A DNA stretch of 29,308 nucleotides from the NCBI GenBank assembly GCA_964407925.1, contig CAYOXM010000015.1, positions 1-29,308 on the forward strand, written 5' to 3'. The notes below the pieces were generated by a model. It saw only the letters and a program-made list of their open reading frames with translations, did no database searches and was not told the origin of the DNA. This document shows positions 8,601 to 16,111 of this stretch, piece by piece. Within the stretch, counting starts at the first letter, position 1; every line of letters begins with the position of its first letter. The position numbers were made by a program, and so were the translations under genes. This DNA is from CAYOXM01 sp964407925 (GTDB taxonomy: Bacteria; Patescibacteriota; Patescibacteriia; SG8-24).

Positions 8601-11600
8601 GCGCGTGGCGATGACGAGATCGGTGTTCGCGGGAAGCGTTTCCGACCAGCTGAGCGTGCCCCATGACGCGGCCGCGCCGGCGTCGAGCACGCTCGAGTCA
8701 TATGTGCCGCTCGCGCTGTAGTGCAGCCCGTATTCGACGATCGTGCCCGCCGCGCCGACGGCGTACGCGAGCGAGCCGGATACCGGCCAGACGCCGTTCA
8801 GCGCGTTCGCCGTGGGTGATGTCGCGGCGGACCACGTCGCGCCGTCCCAGGACCTGATCGTGCCTGCCGCGCCGACGGCCCAGCACTGGCTCGCTCCGGA
8901 GCACCGCACGTCGGTCAGGTTCTGCGTCGTGCCCGAAGTGACGGCGTTCCACGCCGTGCCGTTCCAGCGGCGGGTCGCGCCGCCGTTCGCGACGATCCAA
9001 CCGTCGGTGCCCGAAAGCATATCGATGCCGGCCCACGTTTCGGAACCGGTATCGACGAAACTCGACCACGCGGTACCGTTCCATCGGAAGATCTGGCCGC
9101 CATTGGCGGCAGCCCAGCAGTCGGACGCTGAATTGCAGTCGACCGAACTGAGAACCTGGTTGCCAACGTCGACGGTCTGGCTCCATGCCGTGCCGTTCCA
9201 GTGTTGTATGCTGCCGCGCGTGCCGCCGCTCCCTCCGGTGACTGCCCACGCGTCGGTCGCGCTGACCGTCTTGATGCCCGTGAGGGTGTGCGCGCCGACG
9301 TCGACGAAATTCGACCACGCCGTCCCGTTCCAGCGGATGATCTGGCCGGCGTCGGCCGTCGCCCAGCAATCGGACGCGCTGACGCAGTCGACGGCGAGCA
9401 GATTCTGCGCGGTCGGCGAAGTCACTGTCGCCCAGCTCGTCCCGTTCCAGCGGGCGATGACGCCGCCGTTCGCGACGCCCCAGCCGTCGGTGCCCGAGAG
9501 CATCCGGACGGCGTTGAACTGGTTGGCGGTCGGCGACGTGAGCGTGGCCCAACCGGTCGACTGCGTGAGGGCGACGGAACCGGCCGCACCGCTGCCGGTC
9601 ACGGTGACGTTCGTGAGCGCGGACGCACTCGTAAAATCGGTGTCGGTCGTCTCGGTGAACGATCCCGGCGCGGGAGTCGAGACGGTACCGGCGATGCCAT
9701 TGAGGTTATCTGCGGTTCCCGACGTCTCGGTCGACCAGCTTGACCCGTTCCAGCGGGCAATGATGCCGGCGTTGCCGACGGACCAGCAGTCGGTGGCGGA
9801 GTTGCAGATGACCGAATTGAGGTTCTGAGCCGTAGGCGAGGTCGCCGAGGACCAGCTCGTGCCGTTCCAGCGGGCGATGGTGCCGGTGTTCCCCACTCCC
9901 CAACCGTCGGTCGCGGAGACCATGGCGACGTCGTTCAGCTGGTTGGCGGTCGGCGAGAGGAGCGTCGCCCAGTTGGTCGCCTGCGTGAGGGCGACGGAAC
10001 CGGCCGCGCCGCTGCCGATGACGGCGGTGTTCGTAAACGTCAAGGCGCTCGTGAAATCGGCGTCGGTCGTCTCCGAAAACGACGAGGCGCCGCCCGTCGG
10101 CGCGGTGCCGGCGATGGCATTGAGGTTGTTCGCCGTGCCCGACGTTTCCGCCGCCCAAGACGTGCCGTTCCAGTGATAGATGACGCCCGCATTGCCGACC
10201 GCATAGCAGTCAGTAGCGGAGTTGCACATCACCCCGTTGAGGGCCTGCGCGGTGGGAACGGTGTGTACCCCCCAACCCGTGCCGTCGTAGCGGCTGATGT
10301 TGCCGGCCCCGCCGACCGCCCAGCCGTCGGACGCGGAAAGCGAGACGATGCCGTTGACGTTCTGCGTCGTCAAATTGTAGGTGACGGTGATGCTTTGCAG
10401 CGCCGGCGTCGCGAGCAAGTTCGTCGTCGTGAGCGTGGCGCGATACTGCAGATACCTGCCCGCGGGCGAGGTCGCCACGTATCCGGCGTACGCGCTGCTC
10501 TCGGCGCTCCACGCGGACCACGACCCGTCGGGCACTGCGACGTTTCCCGTGCGCGTGGCGATGGTGAGCGTGGTGTTCGCGGGAAGCGCGCGGTCCCAGT
10601 AAATCGTTCCCCACGTGACCGACGAACCGGCATCGAGCACCGTCGACTGGAACGTGCCGGACGGCTTGTAGTTGAGCCCCCAGCACATGGCGAAGCCGGA
10701 GTTCGCGGTCGCGCAACCGAAGTTGGACGAGGTCATCGAGACCGCGTTGAGGTGATTGGTGGTCGGCGACGTCACGGTCGTCCAGCTGACGCCGTCCCAC
10801 TTGAGGATCTCGCCGTTGTTGCCGACGGCATTGCCGTCAACCGCCGATACCATGGAAACGCTGGTAAGGTGGCCCGAGGTCGGCGACGCCACGGTGGACC
10901 AATTCACGCCGTCCCACTTGAGAATCGTCCCGTTCGCTCCGACGGCCATGCCGAAGACGCCGTTGACCATCGAGACCGCCGTGAGCTGGCTCGCCGTCGG
11001 CGACGCCTCGAGCGCCCACGTGCTGCCGTTCCAGCGGATGATGGTTCCGGCATCGCCGACCGCCATGCCGAAGGACGATGAAACGGCGGACACGCCGTTC
11101 AGCGCGTTCGCCGTCGGCGAAGTCTGCGCCGTCCAGCTGACGCCGTCCCACTTGAGCAGGTCGCCCGCATGGCCGAACGCGAAGCCGAAAGTCGTTGTCG
11201 CCATCGAGACGCCGGCCAAATGGCCGTTCGTCGGCGAGGACTGCGAAGACCAGCCGGTGCCGTTCCAGTGGAGAATCGTCCCGCTCGCCCCGACGGCCAC
11301 GCCGAAGGTCGGGTTGACCATCGAGACGCCGTTCAACGCCTTGTTCGTGCCGGACGTGTACGGGGCCCAAGCGTTGCCGTTCCACCGCAGGATGGTCCCC
11401 TGGTCGCCGACGATGAATCCGTCGTTCGATGACAGCAGCGAAACGCCATTGAGGTGCTTGTTGACGTTTGTCGGCGTAATGCGCCAGGAGTACTCGGTGT
11501 CGAGATTGATTTCGGCGGCTGAACCCGTACCGGACACGACCGTGTTCGTGAGCGTGCCCGGCGAGAAATCCGCGTCGGTCGAATGGAAGAACTGCTGGCC

Positions 11601-12374
11601 CTGCGAGACGGTCCAGCCGGCCGCTCCGGTCTCGACGACGCTCGCCGGCGTCCCGGTCCCCGTCACGCTGGTAGCCCCGAACGTGCCGGCGTTCCAATCG
11701 GTGTCGGTCGTGTGCGTCACCGCGGTACCGCCGTTCTGGGTCCAGTCCTTCGGGCCGCCCGCCGCGGGCGCCAGCTGAACGACCGCCGCCGTGCCGGAAC
11801 CGTTGAGCGCCGTGTTGGCGTACGTGCCGGCGTTAAAGTCGCCGTCCGTGTCCTGTTTCCAATTGTAGGCGTTCGCGTCGGTGAAGAACGCGGTCGCGGT
11901 TTCGGTCTGCGCGAGCCCGAGCCGCGAAATCCACGTGACCTCGCACGTCACCTTCTTGGTGCGCGGATCGGCAGTCCCGCCGCTCGCCACGATGTCGCCG
12001 GCGACGTCGCGATTCACGTTCGCCACCGTCGCGACGCGCGTATACAAGAGAGGACCGTCCGACGTGGCGTCGCTCGTTCCCGAAAAGGCCCACGACGAGG
12101 TCTTCGCGATGCCGTGCGGGCCGTTCGCGAGCGCCGTCCACCCGTCGTTCCTGATGGCGCGGGCGGCCTCGACGCATTCTTCGGCGAGGAAGATGGCCTT
12201 CTGGCGGTCCGTCGACGAACCGCCCGACTGGAGCGGACCGACGACGAGGGTCAGGAGCCCGGCGGCGAGGGAGACGAACACGGCGACGGCGAGGATCGCT
12301 TCCACGATCGAAAAACCGGCGGAAACGCGATGCCGTCGAGGTTCTGGGGAGGATTGTCGGGCGCGATCGTCCAT
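5661..12374 (-). CDS. Giant PilV-position prepilin with beta-propeller repeats: candidate pilus-tip adhesin
   Basis: A 2237-aa protein. Residues 1-20 are a basic leader ending in Gly20; FSIVEAILAVAVFVSLAAGL with Glu at +5 is a prepilin helix. A pilin-like stalk (to about 190) is followed by three or four ~30-aa TTDxDF...GSGxAA modules (about 195-300). Then come about 37 repeats of ~38 aa (LNGVSM...GxAVGxxGTIxxWNGTxWxxxTSPT), which resemble YCF48/BNR beta-propeller blades. They fall in blocks of 7, 13, 5, 5 and 7. After each block stands a ~100-aa beta domain containing VAVPDGTWSAWSAE (about residues 565-668, 1215-1318, 1491-1595, 1765-1868 and 2137-2237). Many central blades carry a C(x5)C pair. 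Ordinary PilV/GspI is 130-200 aa. ATG 12374 was chosen over 12452 because the longer form only translates a repeat-rich spacer. It is coupled by overlap to the PilW-like gene. Confidence 0.88.
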   Translation of the reverse strand: MDDRARQSSPEPRRHRVSAGFSIVEAILAVAVFVSLAAGLLTLVVGPLQSGGSSTDRQKAIFLAEECVEAARAIRNDGWTALANGPHGIAKTSSWAFSGTSDATSDGPLLYTRVATVANVNRDVAGDIVASGGTADPRTKKVTCEVTWISRLGLAQTETATAFFTDANAYNWKQDTDGDFNAGTYANTALNGSGTAAVVQLAPAAGGPKDWTQNGGTAVTHTTDTDWNAGTFGATSVTGTGTPASVVETGAAGWTVSQGQQFFHSTDADFSPGTLTNTVVSGTGSAAEINLDTEYSWRITPTNVNKHLNGVSLLSSNDGFIVGDQGTILRWNGNAWAPYTSGTNKALNGVSMVNPTFGVAVGASGTILHWNGTGWSSQSSPTNGHLAGVSMATTTFGFAFGHAGDLLKWDGVSWTAQTSPTANALNGVSAVSSSFGMAVGDAGTIIRWNGSTWALEASPTASQLTAVSMVNGVFGMAVGANGTILKWDGVNWSTVASPTSGHLTSVSMVSAVDGNAVGNNGEILKWDGVSWTTVTSPTTNHLNAVSMTSSNFGCATANSGFAMCWGLNYKPSGTFQSTVLDAGSSVTWGTIYWDRALPANTTLTIATRTGNVAVPDGSWSAWSAESSAYAGYVATSPAGRYLQYRATLTTTNLLATPALQSITVTYNLTTQNVNGIVSLSASDGWAVGGAGNISRYDGTGWGVHTVPTAQALNGVMCNSATDCYAVGNAGVIYHWNGTSWAAETSGTANNLNAIAGTAPTGGASSFSETTDADFTSALTFTNTAVIGSGAAGSVALTQATNWATLLSPTANQLNDVAMVSATDGWGVGNTGTIARWNGTSWSSATSPTAQNLNSVICNSATDCWSVGNAGIIARWNGSSWSTETSGTADNLNGIAGTVSTPAPGSFTETTDTDFTSASALTNVTVTGSGAAGSVALTQSTGWATLTSPTANQFNAVRMLSGTDGWGVANGGVIARWNGTSWATVTSPTAQNLLAVDCVSASDCWATADAGQIIRWNGTAWSNFVDVGAHTLTGIKTVSATDAWAVTGGSGGTRGSIQHWNGTAWSQTVDVGNQVLSSVDCNSASDCWAAANGGQIFRWNGTAWSSFVDTGSETWAGIDMLSGTDGWIVANGGATRRWNGTAWNAVTSGTTQNLTDVRCSGASQCWAVGAAGTIRSWDGATWSAATSPTANALNGVWPVSGSLAYAVGAAGTIVEYGLHYSASGTYDSSVLDAGAAASWGTLSWSETLPANTDLVIATRTGSVAVPDGTWSAWSATQTNPAGGAIVSPRNRYIQYRVTLTTTTLGSTPTLDAVTLTYDTSAISLFAVSANGNIYGRNGSSWTLVTAVGTHVFRGVDCVSTTDCWAVADSGRIVRLVGTTWSQFVDTGAEQYNAVDMVSATDGWTVANGGVIRRWNGTAWNTVTSGTASNLTGIACSGASQCWAVGAGGVILSWNGTAWSVATSPTANALSGVSTVSGSQAYAVGAAGTIIEYKLHYGANGTYASSVFDGGTTVTWGTATWTSTLPGSTTLTIATRTGNVAVPDGTWSAWSAELSSSGSAIASPSARYIQYRATLATTDPNATSTLDDITLNYDTSSPSLFAVSANGNVFGRNSGSWTLVAALGTHVFRGIDCVSATDCWAVADSGRIVRLVGTTWSQFVDTGAEQYNAVDMVSATDGWTVANGGVIRRWNGTAWNAVTSGTAQNLFGVSCTGANDCWAVGAAGTIRHWDGATWSASTSNTTQQLNCVFARTTTDAWAGGVTGTFDHYSTSSYPATATFTGSVIDAGTSVIWNTVAWTANSPATTSITVATRTGNVAVPDGTWSAWSAELSGSGGSVITSPAGRYLQYRATYTSGNGMNTASLNDITLVRGKPTSNDLYDVDGIDQPNVWAVGASGTIIYFNGTTWASQTSPVVSDLKSISMTSTSLGFAVGDIGKIIKWNGTAWALDTSPVSTALNGVSMPSASFAAAVGVGGYIIHWNGSSWSTVPSPTASELRAVSMLSDTDGFAVGVGGTIVRWDGVSWTTVASPVATDLLGVNMVSTSLGWAVGASGVIIKWNGTAWVSEPSPTTVQLESVEARSAGEAWAVGTAGVIVKYDGASWVTYTSPSSEHLFGITVKTPTDGWIVGLSGTVLKDPGPYYTNGTFVSSVLNTDAGSASWDTVYFTPVIPSNTTLTVAVRSGNVAVPDGTWSAWSSEISTTTGIAIPVPAAQYLQYRATLNTTDIMATPQLDLLEITYRK
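7273..7474 (-). repeat. 202-bp internal duplication in the giant pilin gene, copy 1
   Basis: This stretch matches 8098-8299 at every position but one (7292 versus 8117), an offset of 825 bp. It encodes about two propeller blades. The rest of the repeat array has diverged far more at DNA level, so this pair points to recent duplication or gene conversion. Confidence 0.9.
8098..8299 (-). repeat. 202-bp internal duplication in the giant pilin gene, copy 2
   Basis: The partner of 7273-7474, with one mismatch. The single difference changes one residue (Ala/Thr) between the two encoded blades. Confidence 0.9.
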
Positions 12375-12397
12375 GGCTGATTCGGTCAGTGCAAACG

Positions 12398-12450
12398 GAG
12401 AGTGGAGAGTGGAAAGGACGCCGGCTTTCCACTTTCGACTTTCCGCTTTC
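12398..12450. repeat. Heptad-type inverted spacer repeat
   Basis: The spacer between the GspH-like gene and the giant gene contains GAGAGTGGAGAGTGGAAAG with 7-nt periodicity. About 8 bp later comes an imperfect inverted arm of the same type (CTTTCCACTTTCGACTTTCC). It has the same layout as the GGTTAGA spacers near 14254-14300 and 28091-28171. Confidence 0.6.
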
Positions 12451-12459
12451 AACGCTCCG

Positions 12460-12939
12460 CTACTGCCATTCGGTCATTCCCGCCGCGTTCACGGTCACCG
12501 TCCGCACGAGGCTTTCCGAACCGACGAAAGTGACCGTGCCGCTCTCCGTCGGCACGCCCTTGCGGCTCGCAAAATGGACGTCGCAGTTCCCCGTGCCGGC
12601 AGGCAGGGTGCAGCTGCCGCCGGGGCTCAGCGTCACGGCCGTGATGACCGAGTCGCCGGTGAACTGGTGGACCACGTTTTCCGGATCGGACGGCGAGTAT
12701 GCCGCCCCCTGGAAGAGGACGAATTTCGTCGCTTCGAAATGGACGCCGAAACGCGCGTTGTTCTTGCCGCTCATCACGGCCGCCTGCGCCTCGCGCAGCG
12801 CGTCGACCGCCTCGGCGGCGTAGCGCTGGACGTCGCTCTTCGTCAGGGTATCGCGAACCAGCGGCGCGACGAGCAGGGAAAGGATGCTCAGCATCGCGAC
12901 CGCGACCAGCGTCTCGAGGAGCGTGAATCCCTTCTGCAT
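12460..12939 (-). CDS. GspH/FimT-like pseudopilin
   Basis: A 159-aa prepilin-like protein with a very short leader (MQKG) and cleavage before FTLLETLVAVAMLSILSLLV (Glu at +5). The following region (DVQRYAAEAVDALREAQAAVMSG) fits the GspH/FimT family, whose members start minor-pilin operons. A C-terminal beta domain has two cysteines. The gene starts 10 bp after the pilC stop and so probably lies in the pilC transcript. Expected role: part of the minor-pilin priming complex. The 85-bp gap to the giant gene carries a heptad-type repeat. Confidence 0.82.
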   Translation of the reverse strand: MQKGFTLLETLVAVAMLSILSLLVAPLVRDTLTKSDVQRYAAEAVDALREAQAAVMSGKNNARFGVHFEATKFVLFQGAAYSPSDPENVVHQFTGDSVITAVTLSPGGSCTLPAGTGNCDVHFASRKGVPTESGTVTFVGSESLVRTVTVNAAGMTEWQ

Positions 12940-12949
12940 ACCGGCGGCG

Positions 12950-14173
12950 TCAGATGTTACGGATCGCCGAGATGAAGTTGTAGATCGGGATGAGGATCGC
13001 GAACGCCATGGCGAGGGCGATCGCGCCGATGAAGAGGAGCAGGACCGGCTCCAGGATGGTCGAAAGGTTCTTCATCGTCGTCTCGACCTCGAGCTCGTAG
13101 AACTCGGCGAGGTAGCCGAGCACTTCCTCGAGCTTGCCGGTCTTCTCGCCGACGCCGATCATGCGCGAGGTGATCTTCGGGAACAGGTCGCTCATGTCCG
13201 CGAGCACCTCGGAAACCGGGCGTCCGCGCTTCACTTCCACCAGCACCTTGCCGAGCGCCCTCTTATAGTAGACGTTGCCGAGCACGCTCGCGGTGATCTC
13301 GAGCGCGCGGATGATGTCGATGCCGCTCCTGAGCAGCGTGCCGAAGACGAGCGAGAAGCGGGCGAGGTTCACGTCCATCACGATCTTGCGGATGACGAAC
13401 AGCCGGAGGACGAGCATGTGGGTGAGCGGCGCGAGGAACTTCCGCTTCACGAACCAGAACAGGAAGGCGATCGTGCCGAACAGCCCGACGAACGAAAGGA
13501 AGGTGTACTGGCGCGCGAACTTGGACACCCGGAGCAGGATGACCGTCACGAGCGGCAGCTTCACGCCGCGCAGCCCCGTGAAAAGGGCGGCGACCTGCGG
13601 GAGGACGTACGTCGCGAAGAAGAAACCGATGAACGCCGCCGCGAGGATGACGACGGTCGGGTACATGAGCGCGGTGCGGACCTTCGCGCGCAGCTCGTGC
13701 TCCTTGGTGAACTGGATGGCGAGGTGGTCGAGGTTCTCCTCGAGCGTTCCGGACAGTTCGCCGGCGCGGACGATGTTGATGTAGAACTCGGAAAACACCT
13801 GCGGGTACTCGGCCAGCGCGTCGGAGAACCGCGTACCGCGTTCGATCTTCTTGAGGATGCCCTTCACGATGATGCGGAAACGCCACGATCCCGACTGCTC
13901 GACGAGGATGTTCAGCGCCTCCATGAGCGTGAGGCCGGCGCGGAGCATGACGGAAAGGTGCTTCGTGAACAGCACCTTCTCCACGTGGCTGACCGTGCCG
14001 AGGAGCGCGGCGATGAACTTCTGCTCGCCGCGGATGACCGCCGCTTCGTCGACCGAAATGACAAGAAGGCCGCGGGACTCGAGGTCCTGCATGACGGCGT
14101 CGCGGCTCGCGAGGTCGGACGTCCCCTTCTTGATGGCGCCGCGCTGGGTGGAAGCGACGTAATTGAATGGCAT
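12950..14173 (-). CDS. pilC: PilC/GspF-type inner-membrane platform protein
   Basis: A 407-aa protein of normal family length. It has two T2SSF-type domains (about residues 70-190 and 270-400) and three hydrophobic segments: about 170-200, 215-240, and the C-terminal LLLFIGAIALAMAFAILIPI. The N-terminus (MPFNYVASTQRGAIKKGTSD) matches the small cytoplasmic N-domain of PilC. It should sit in the cytoplasmic membrane, contact PilB or PilT from the inside, and load or unload pilin. The start has a Shine-Dalgarno-like AAGGGGG and a close extended -10 box, so the gene begins its own transcription unit running into the minor pilins. Confidence 0.95.
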   Translation of the reverse strand: MPFNYVASTQRGAIKKGTSDLASRDAVMQDLESRGLLVISVDEAAVIRGEQKFIAALLGTVSHVEKVLFTKHLSVMLRAGLTLMEALNILVEQSGSWRFRIIVKGILKKIERGTRFSDALAEYPQVFSEFYINIVRAGELSGTLEENLDHLAIQFTKEHELRAKVRTALMYPTVVILAAAFIGFFFATYVLPQVAALFTGLRGVKLPLVTVILLRVSKFARQYTFLSFVGLFGTIAFLFWFVKRKFLAPLTHMLVLRLFVIRKIVMDVNLARFSLVFGTLLRSGIDIIRALEITASVLGNVYYKRALGKVLVEVKRGRPVSEVLADMSDLFPKITSRMIGVGEKTGKLEEVLGYLAEFYELEVETTMKNLSTILEPVLLLFIGAIALAMAFAILIPIYNFISAIRNI

Positions 14174-14195
14174 GGAATTCCCCCTTAATGCCCTC

Positions 14196-14204
14196 AGTGT
14201 AGCA
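14196..14204 (-). promoter_or_regulatory. Extended -10 promoter of the pilC-minor pilin operon
   Basis: The minus strand reads AAAAATGC-TACACT about 25 bp upstream of the pilC ATG. Between box and start is ATTAAGGGGGAATT, which is also found before the histidine kinase gene. No clear -35 is visible. Confidence 0.55.
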
Positions 14205-14253
14205 TTTTTATGACCGGGCCGGCTATTCAGCGGAGGTCAGAGCGTCAAAGCCG

Positions 14254-14279
14254 CAAAGGTTAGAGCGCTCTAACCTTTG
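14254..14279. repeat. 26-bp perfect palindrome in a GGTTAGA-type spacer
   Basis: CAAAGGTTAGAGC and its exact reverse complement are joined without a spacer. A further CTCTAACCTT copy lies at 14291-14300, just past the pilB stop. It could form a hairpin at the 3' end of the pilB transcript but lacks a T tract. Related sequence flanks the gyrA terminator at 28091-28171. Confidence 0.75.
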
Positions 14280-14304
14280 AACCTCTGAAGCTCTAACCTT
14301 AAGC

Positions 14305-16023
14305 TCAACCGCCGGTGACGCGGATGACCTCCTCCATCGTGGTGAGGCCGGTGAGCACCTTCTGCACGCCGTCCTCGAACATCGTCGTCATGCCCTCGGC
14401 GATCGCGAGCTTGGCGATGGCGCCGGCATCGGCGTTCTTCATGATGAGGTCGCGAATTGCGTCGCTGACCTCGAGGATCTCGTAGACGCCGATGCGGCCG
14501 CGGTAGCCGGTGTGGTTGCAGTTGTCGCAGCCCTTTCCCTTATAGAGGAGGACCGTCGCCGCGCCCTTCCCCTTTTTGGCCTTGCCGACGAACTTTTCGA
14601 CGACGTCCTCGGGGAGGTCCTTGCGCAGGTCGTCCACGGTCGCGTCGTAGCTCACGATGCAGCGCTGGCAGAGCTTGCGTGCGAGACGCTGCGCGATGAC
14701 GCACTTCACGGTCGAGGCGATAAGAAACGGCTCGATCTTCATGTCGCGGAAGCGCGGGAGGGTGGTGGCGGCATCGTTGGTATGCAGCGTCGACAGCACC
14801 AAGTGGCCGGTCATGGCGGCGTTCACGGCGATGCTCGCGGTCTCCTCGTCGCGGATTTCGCCGACCATGATGATGTCCGGGTCCTGACGCACGATGGAGC
14901 GCAGCCCCGCGGCGAACGTGAGGCCGGTCTTGGTGTTCGCCTGGATCTGATTGACGCCCTCGATGGCGTATTCGATCGGATCCTCGATGGTCGCGATGTT
15001 CACGTCGCGCGTGTTGAGGACCTTGAGCACGGCGTACATCGTCGTCGTCTTGCCTGAACCGGTCGGACCGGTGGCGAGGATCATGCCGAACGAGTTCTGC
15101 ATGTACCGCCGAAGCTTCTTCATGTCGCCCTCGGAGAAGCCGATGTCCTCGAGGTTGAAACGCTTGCCCTTTTCCGTGAGGAGGCGCATCACGACCTTCT
15201 CGCCGTCGACGATGGGGAGCACCGACACGCGGATGTCGACGCGTTCCCCGTCCATGATTTCCTGGAGCTTGCCGTCCTGCGACGCGAAATGCTCGTCAGT
15301 GCGCAATTTGGCGAGCACCTTGATGCGCGTGACGATGGGATCGACCATCGTGCGCGGAAGCGTGACGACGTCGTGCAGGATGCCGTCGATGCGATAGCGC
15401 ACGACGACCTCCTTCTCGCGCGGTTCGATATGGATGTCGGACGCGCCGTGCTGGTAGGCGTAATTCAGGATGAGCTCGACGACGTTTACCACCGGCCCCT
15501 CCCCCTCCTCTTCGCCGCCCTTCGCGTCGATCGGCTCGCCGTCCATGACGCCCGCGTCCTCGAGCACCTGCTTGATGGCGCTCTCGAGATCCTTGGCGTA
15601 GCGCTCGATGGCCGTGCGGATGCCGCGGTCAGTGGCGTAATACGGAATCGCGCGAACGCCGGCGCGCTTCTCTATCAGGCGCACGAGCTCGAGGTTCATC
15701 GGATCCTGCATGCCGAGCTTCAGCCGTCCGCCCTCGTCGGACCCGAAGGCGATGACCTTCGACCGGCGGGCGACGCGCTCAGGGACGATCTTGAGCACGT
15801 GATCGGGGATCTTCTGGTTCTCGAGCTTCACGTAAGGCAGGCCGAGCTTCTCGGCCATGACCTGGCCGAGATACGTGTCGGGGACGAGGTTCTTGTCGAC
15901 GAGCACGGTCTCGATCGGAAGCCCTTTCTTCACCGCCTCGCGGTTCGCCTCGTCGAAAGCCAGGGCCTCGACGAGACCCGCTTCCACGAGCGCGGCTTTG
16001 AGCTGGTCTATCGGGACGGTCAT
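14305..16023 (-). CDS. pilB: PilB-type pilus extension ATPase
   Basis: A 572-aa hexameric ATPase of usual length. Residues 1-150 form an MshEN/T2SSE N-terminal domain that docks to the platform. The N2 domain and the AAA-like core follow, with Walker A GPTGSGKTTTMYAVL, the Asp box (IEDPIEYAIEG), Walker B DPDIIMVGEIRDEETA and the His box (GHLVLSTLHTNDAATT). A four-Cys zinc site (CQRC ... CDNC) near residues 450-505 is typical of PilB/GspE and absent from PilT. It would power pilin polymerisation from the cytoplasm. It lies 79 bp downstream of a response regulator, probably on the same transcript as the kinase. Confidence 0.96.
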   Translation of the reverse strand: MTVPIDQLKAALVEAGLVEALAFDEANREAVKKGLPIETVLVDKNLVPDTYLGQVMAEKLGLPYVKLENQKIPDHVLKIVPERVARRSKVIAFGSDEGGRLKLGMQDPMNLELVRLIEKRAGVRAIPYYATDRGIRTAIERYAKDLESAIKQVLEDAGVMDGEPIDAKGGEEEGEGPVVNVVELILNYAYQHGASDIHIEPREKEVVVRYRIDGILHDVVTLPRTMVDPIVTRIKVLAKLRTDEHFASQDGKLQEIMDGERVDIRVSVLPIVDGEKVVMRLLTEKGKRFNLEDIGFSEGDMKKLRRYMQNSFGMILATGPTGSGKTTTMYAVLKVLNTRDVNIATIEDPIEYAIEGVNQIQANTKTGLTFAAGLRSIVRQDPDIIMVGEIRDEETASIAVNAAMTGHLVLSTLHTNDAATTLPRFRDMKIEPFLIASTVKCVIAQRLARKLCQRCIVSYDATVDDLRKDLPEDVVEKFVGKAKKGKGAATVLLYKGKGCDNCNHTGYRGRIGVYEILEVSDAIRDLIMKNADAGAIAKLAIAEGMTTMFEDGVQKVLTGLTTMEEVIRVTGG

Positions 16024-16060
16024 GGGTGGACATTAGGGAATCCCGCGTCTCGCGGCGCAC

Positions 16061-16111
16061 GGCGCCGTTCGCACGGGATGATTCGCGCTAAGGACATGCG
16101 AATCATTTCTT
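16061..16111 (-). repeat. 51-nt dispersed hairpin repeat, copy A (3' end of the response regulator)
   Basis: It aligns without gaps to 24943-24993 with about ten differences. The hairpin ATGATTCGC/GCGAATCAT (16078-16086 with 16098-16106, 11-nt loop) overlaps the TGA of the receiver gene. Two stem pairs differ between copies by compensatory changes (T-A to C-G and T-A to G-C), which supports selection for structure. A flanking GGCGCCG block is also shared. Confidence 0.7.

Noticed and set aside
12375..12452. Longer start for the giant pilin gene at 12452
   Set aside because: The extra 26 residues only translate the heptad-type spacer, and ATG 12374 gives a normal prepilin leader.
14237..14300. 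Possible CRISPR array from repeated GGTTAGAG/CTCTAACC units
   Set aside because: The units are 7-12 nt, partly inverted, with no regular spacers and no cas genes.
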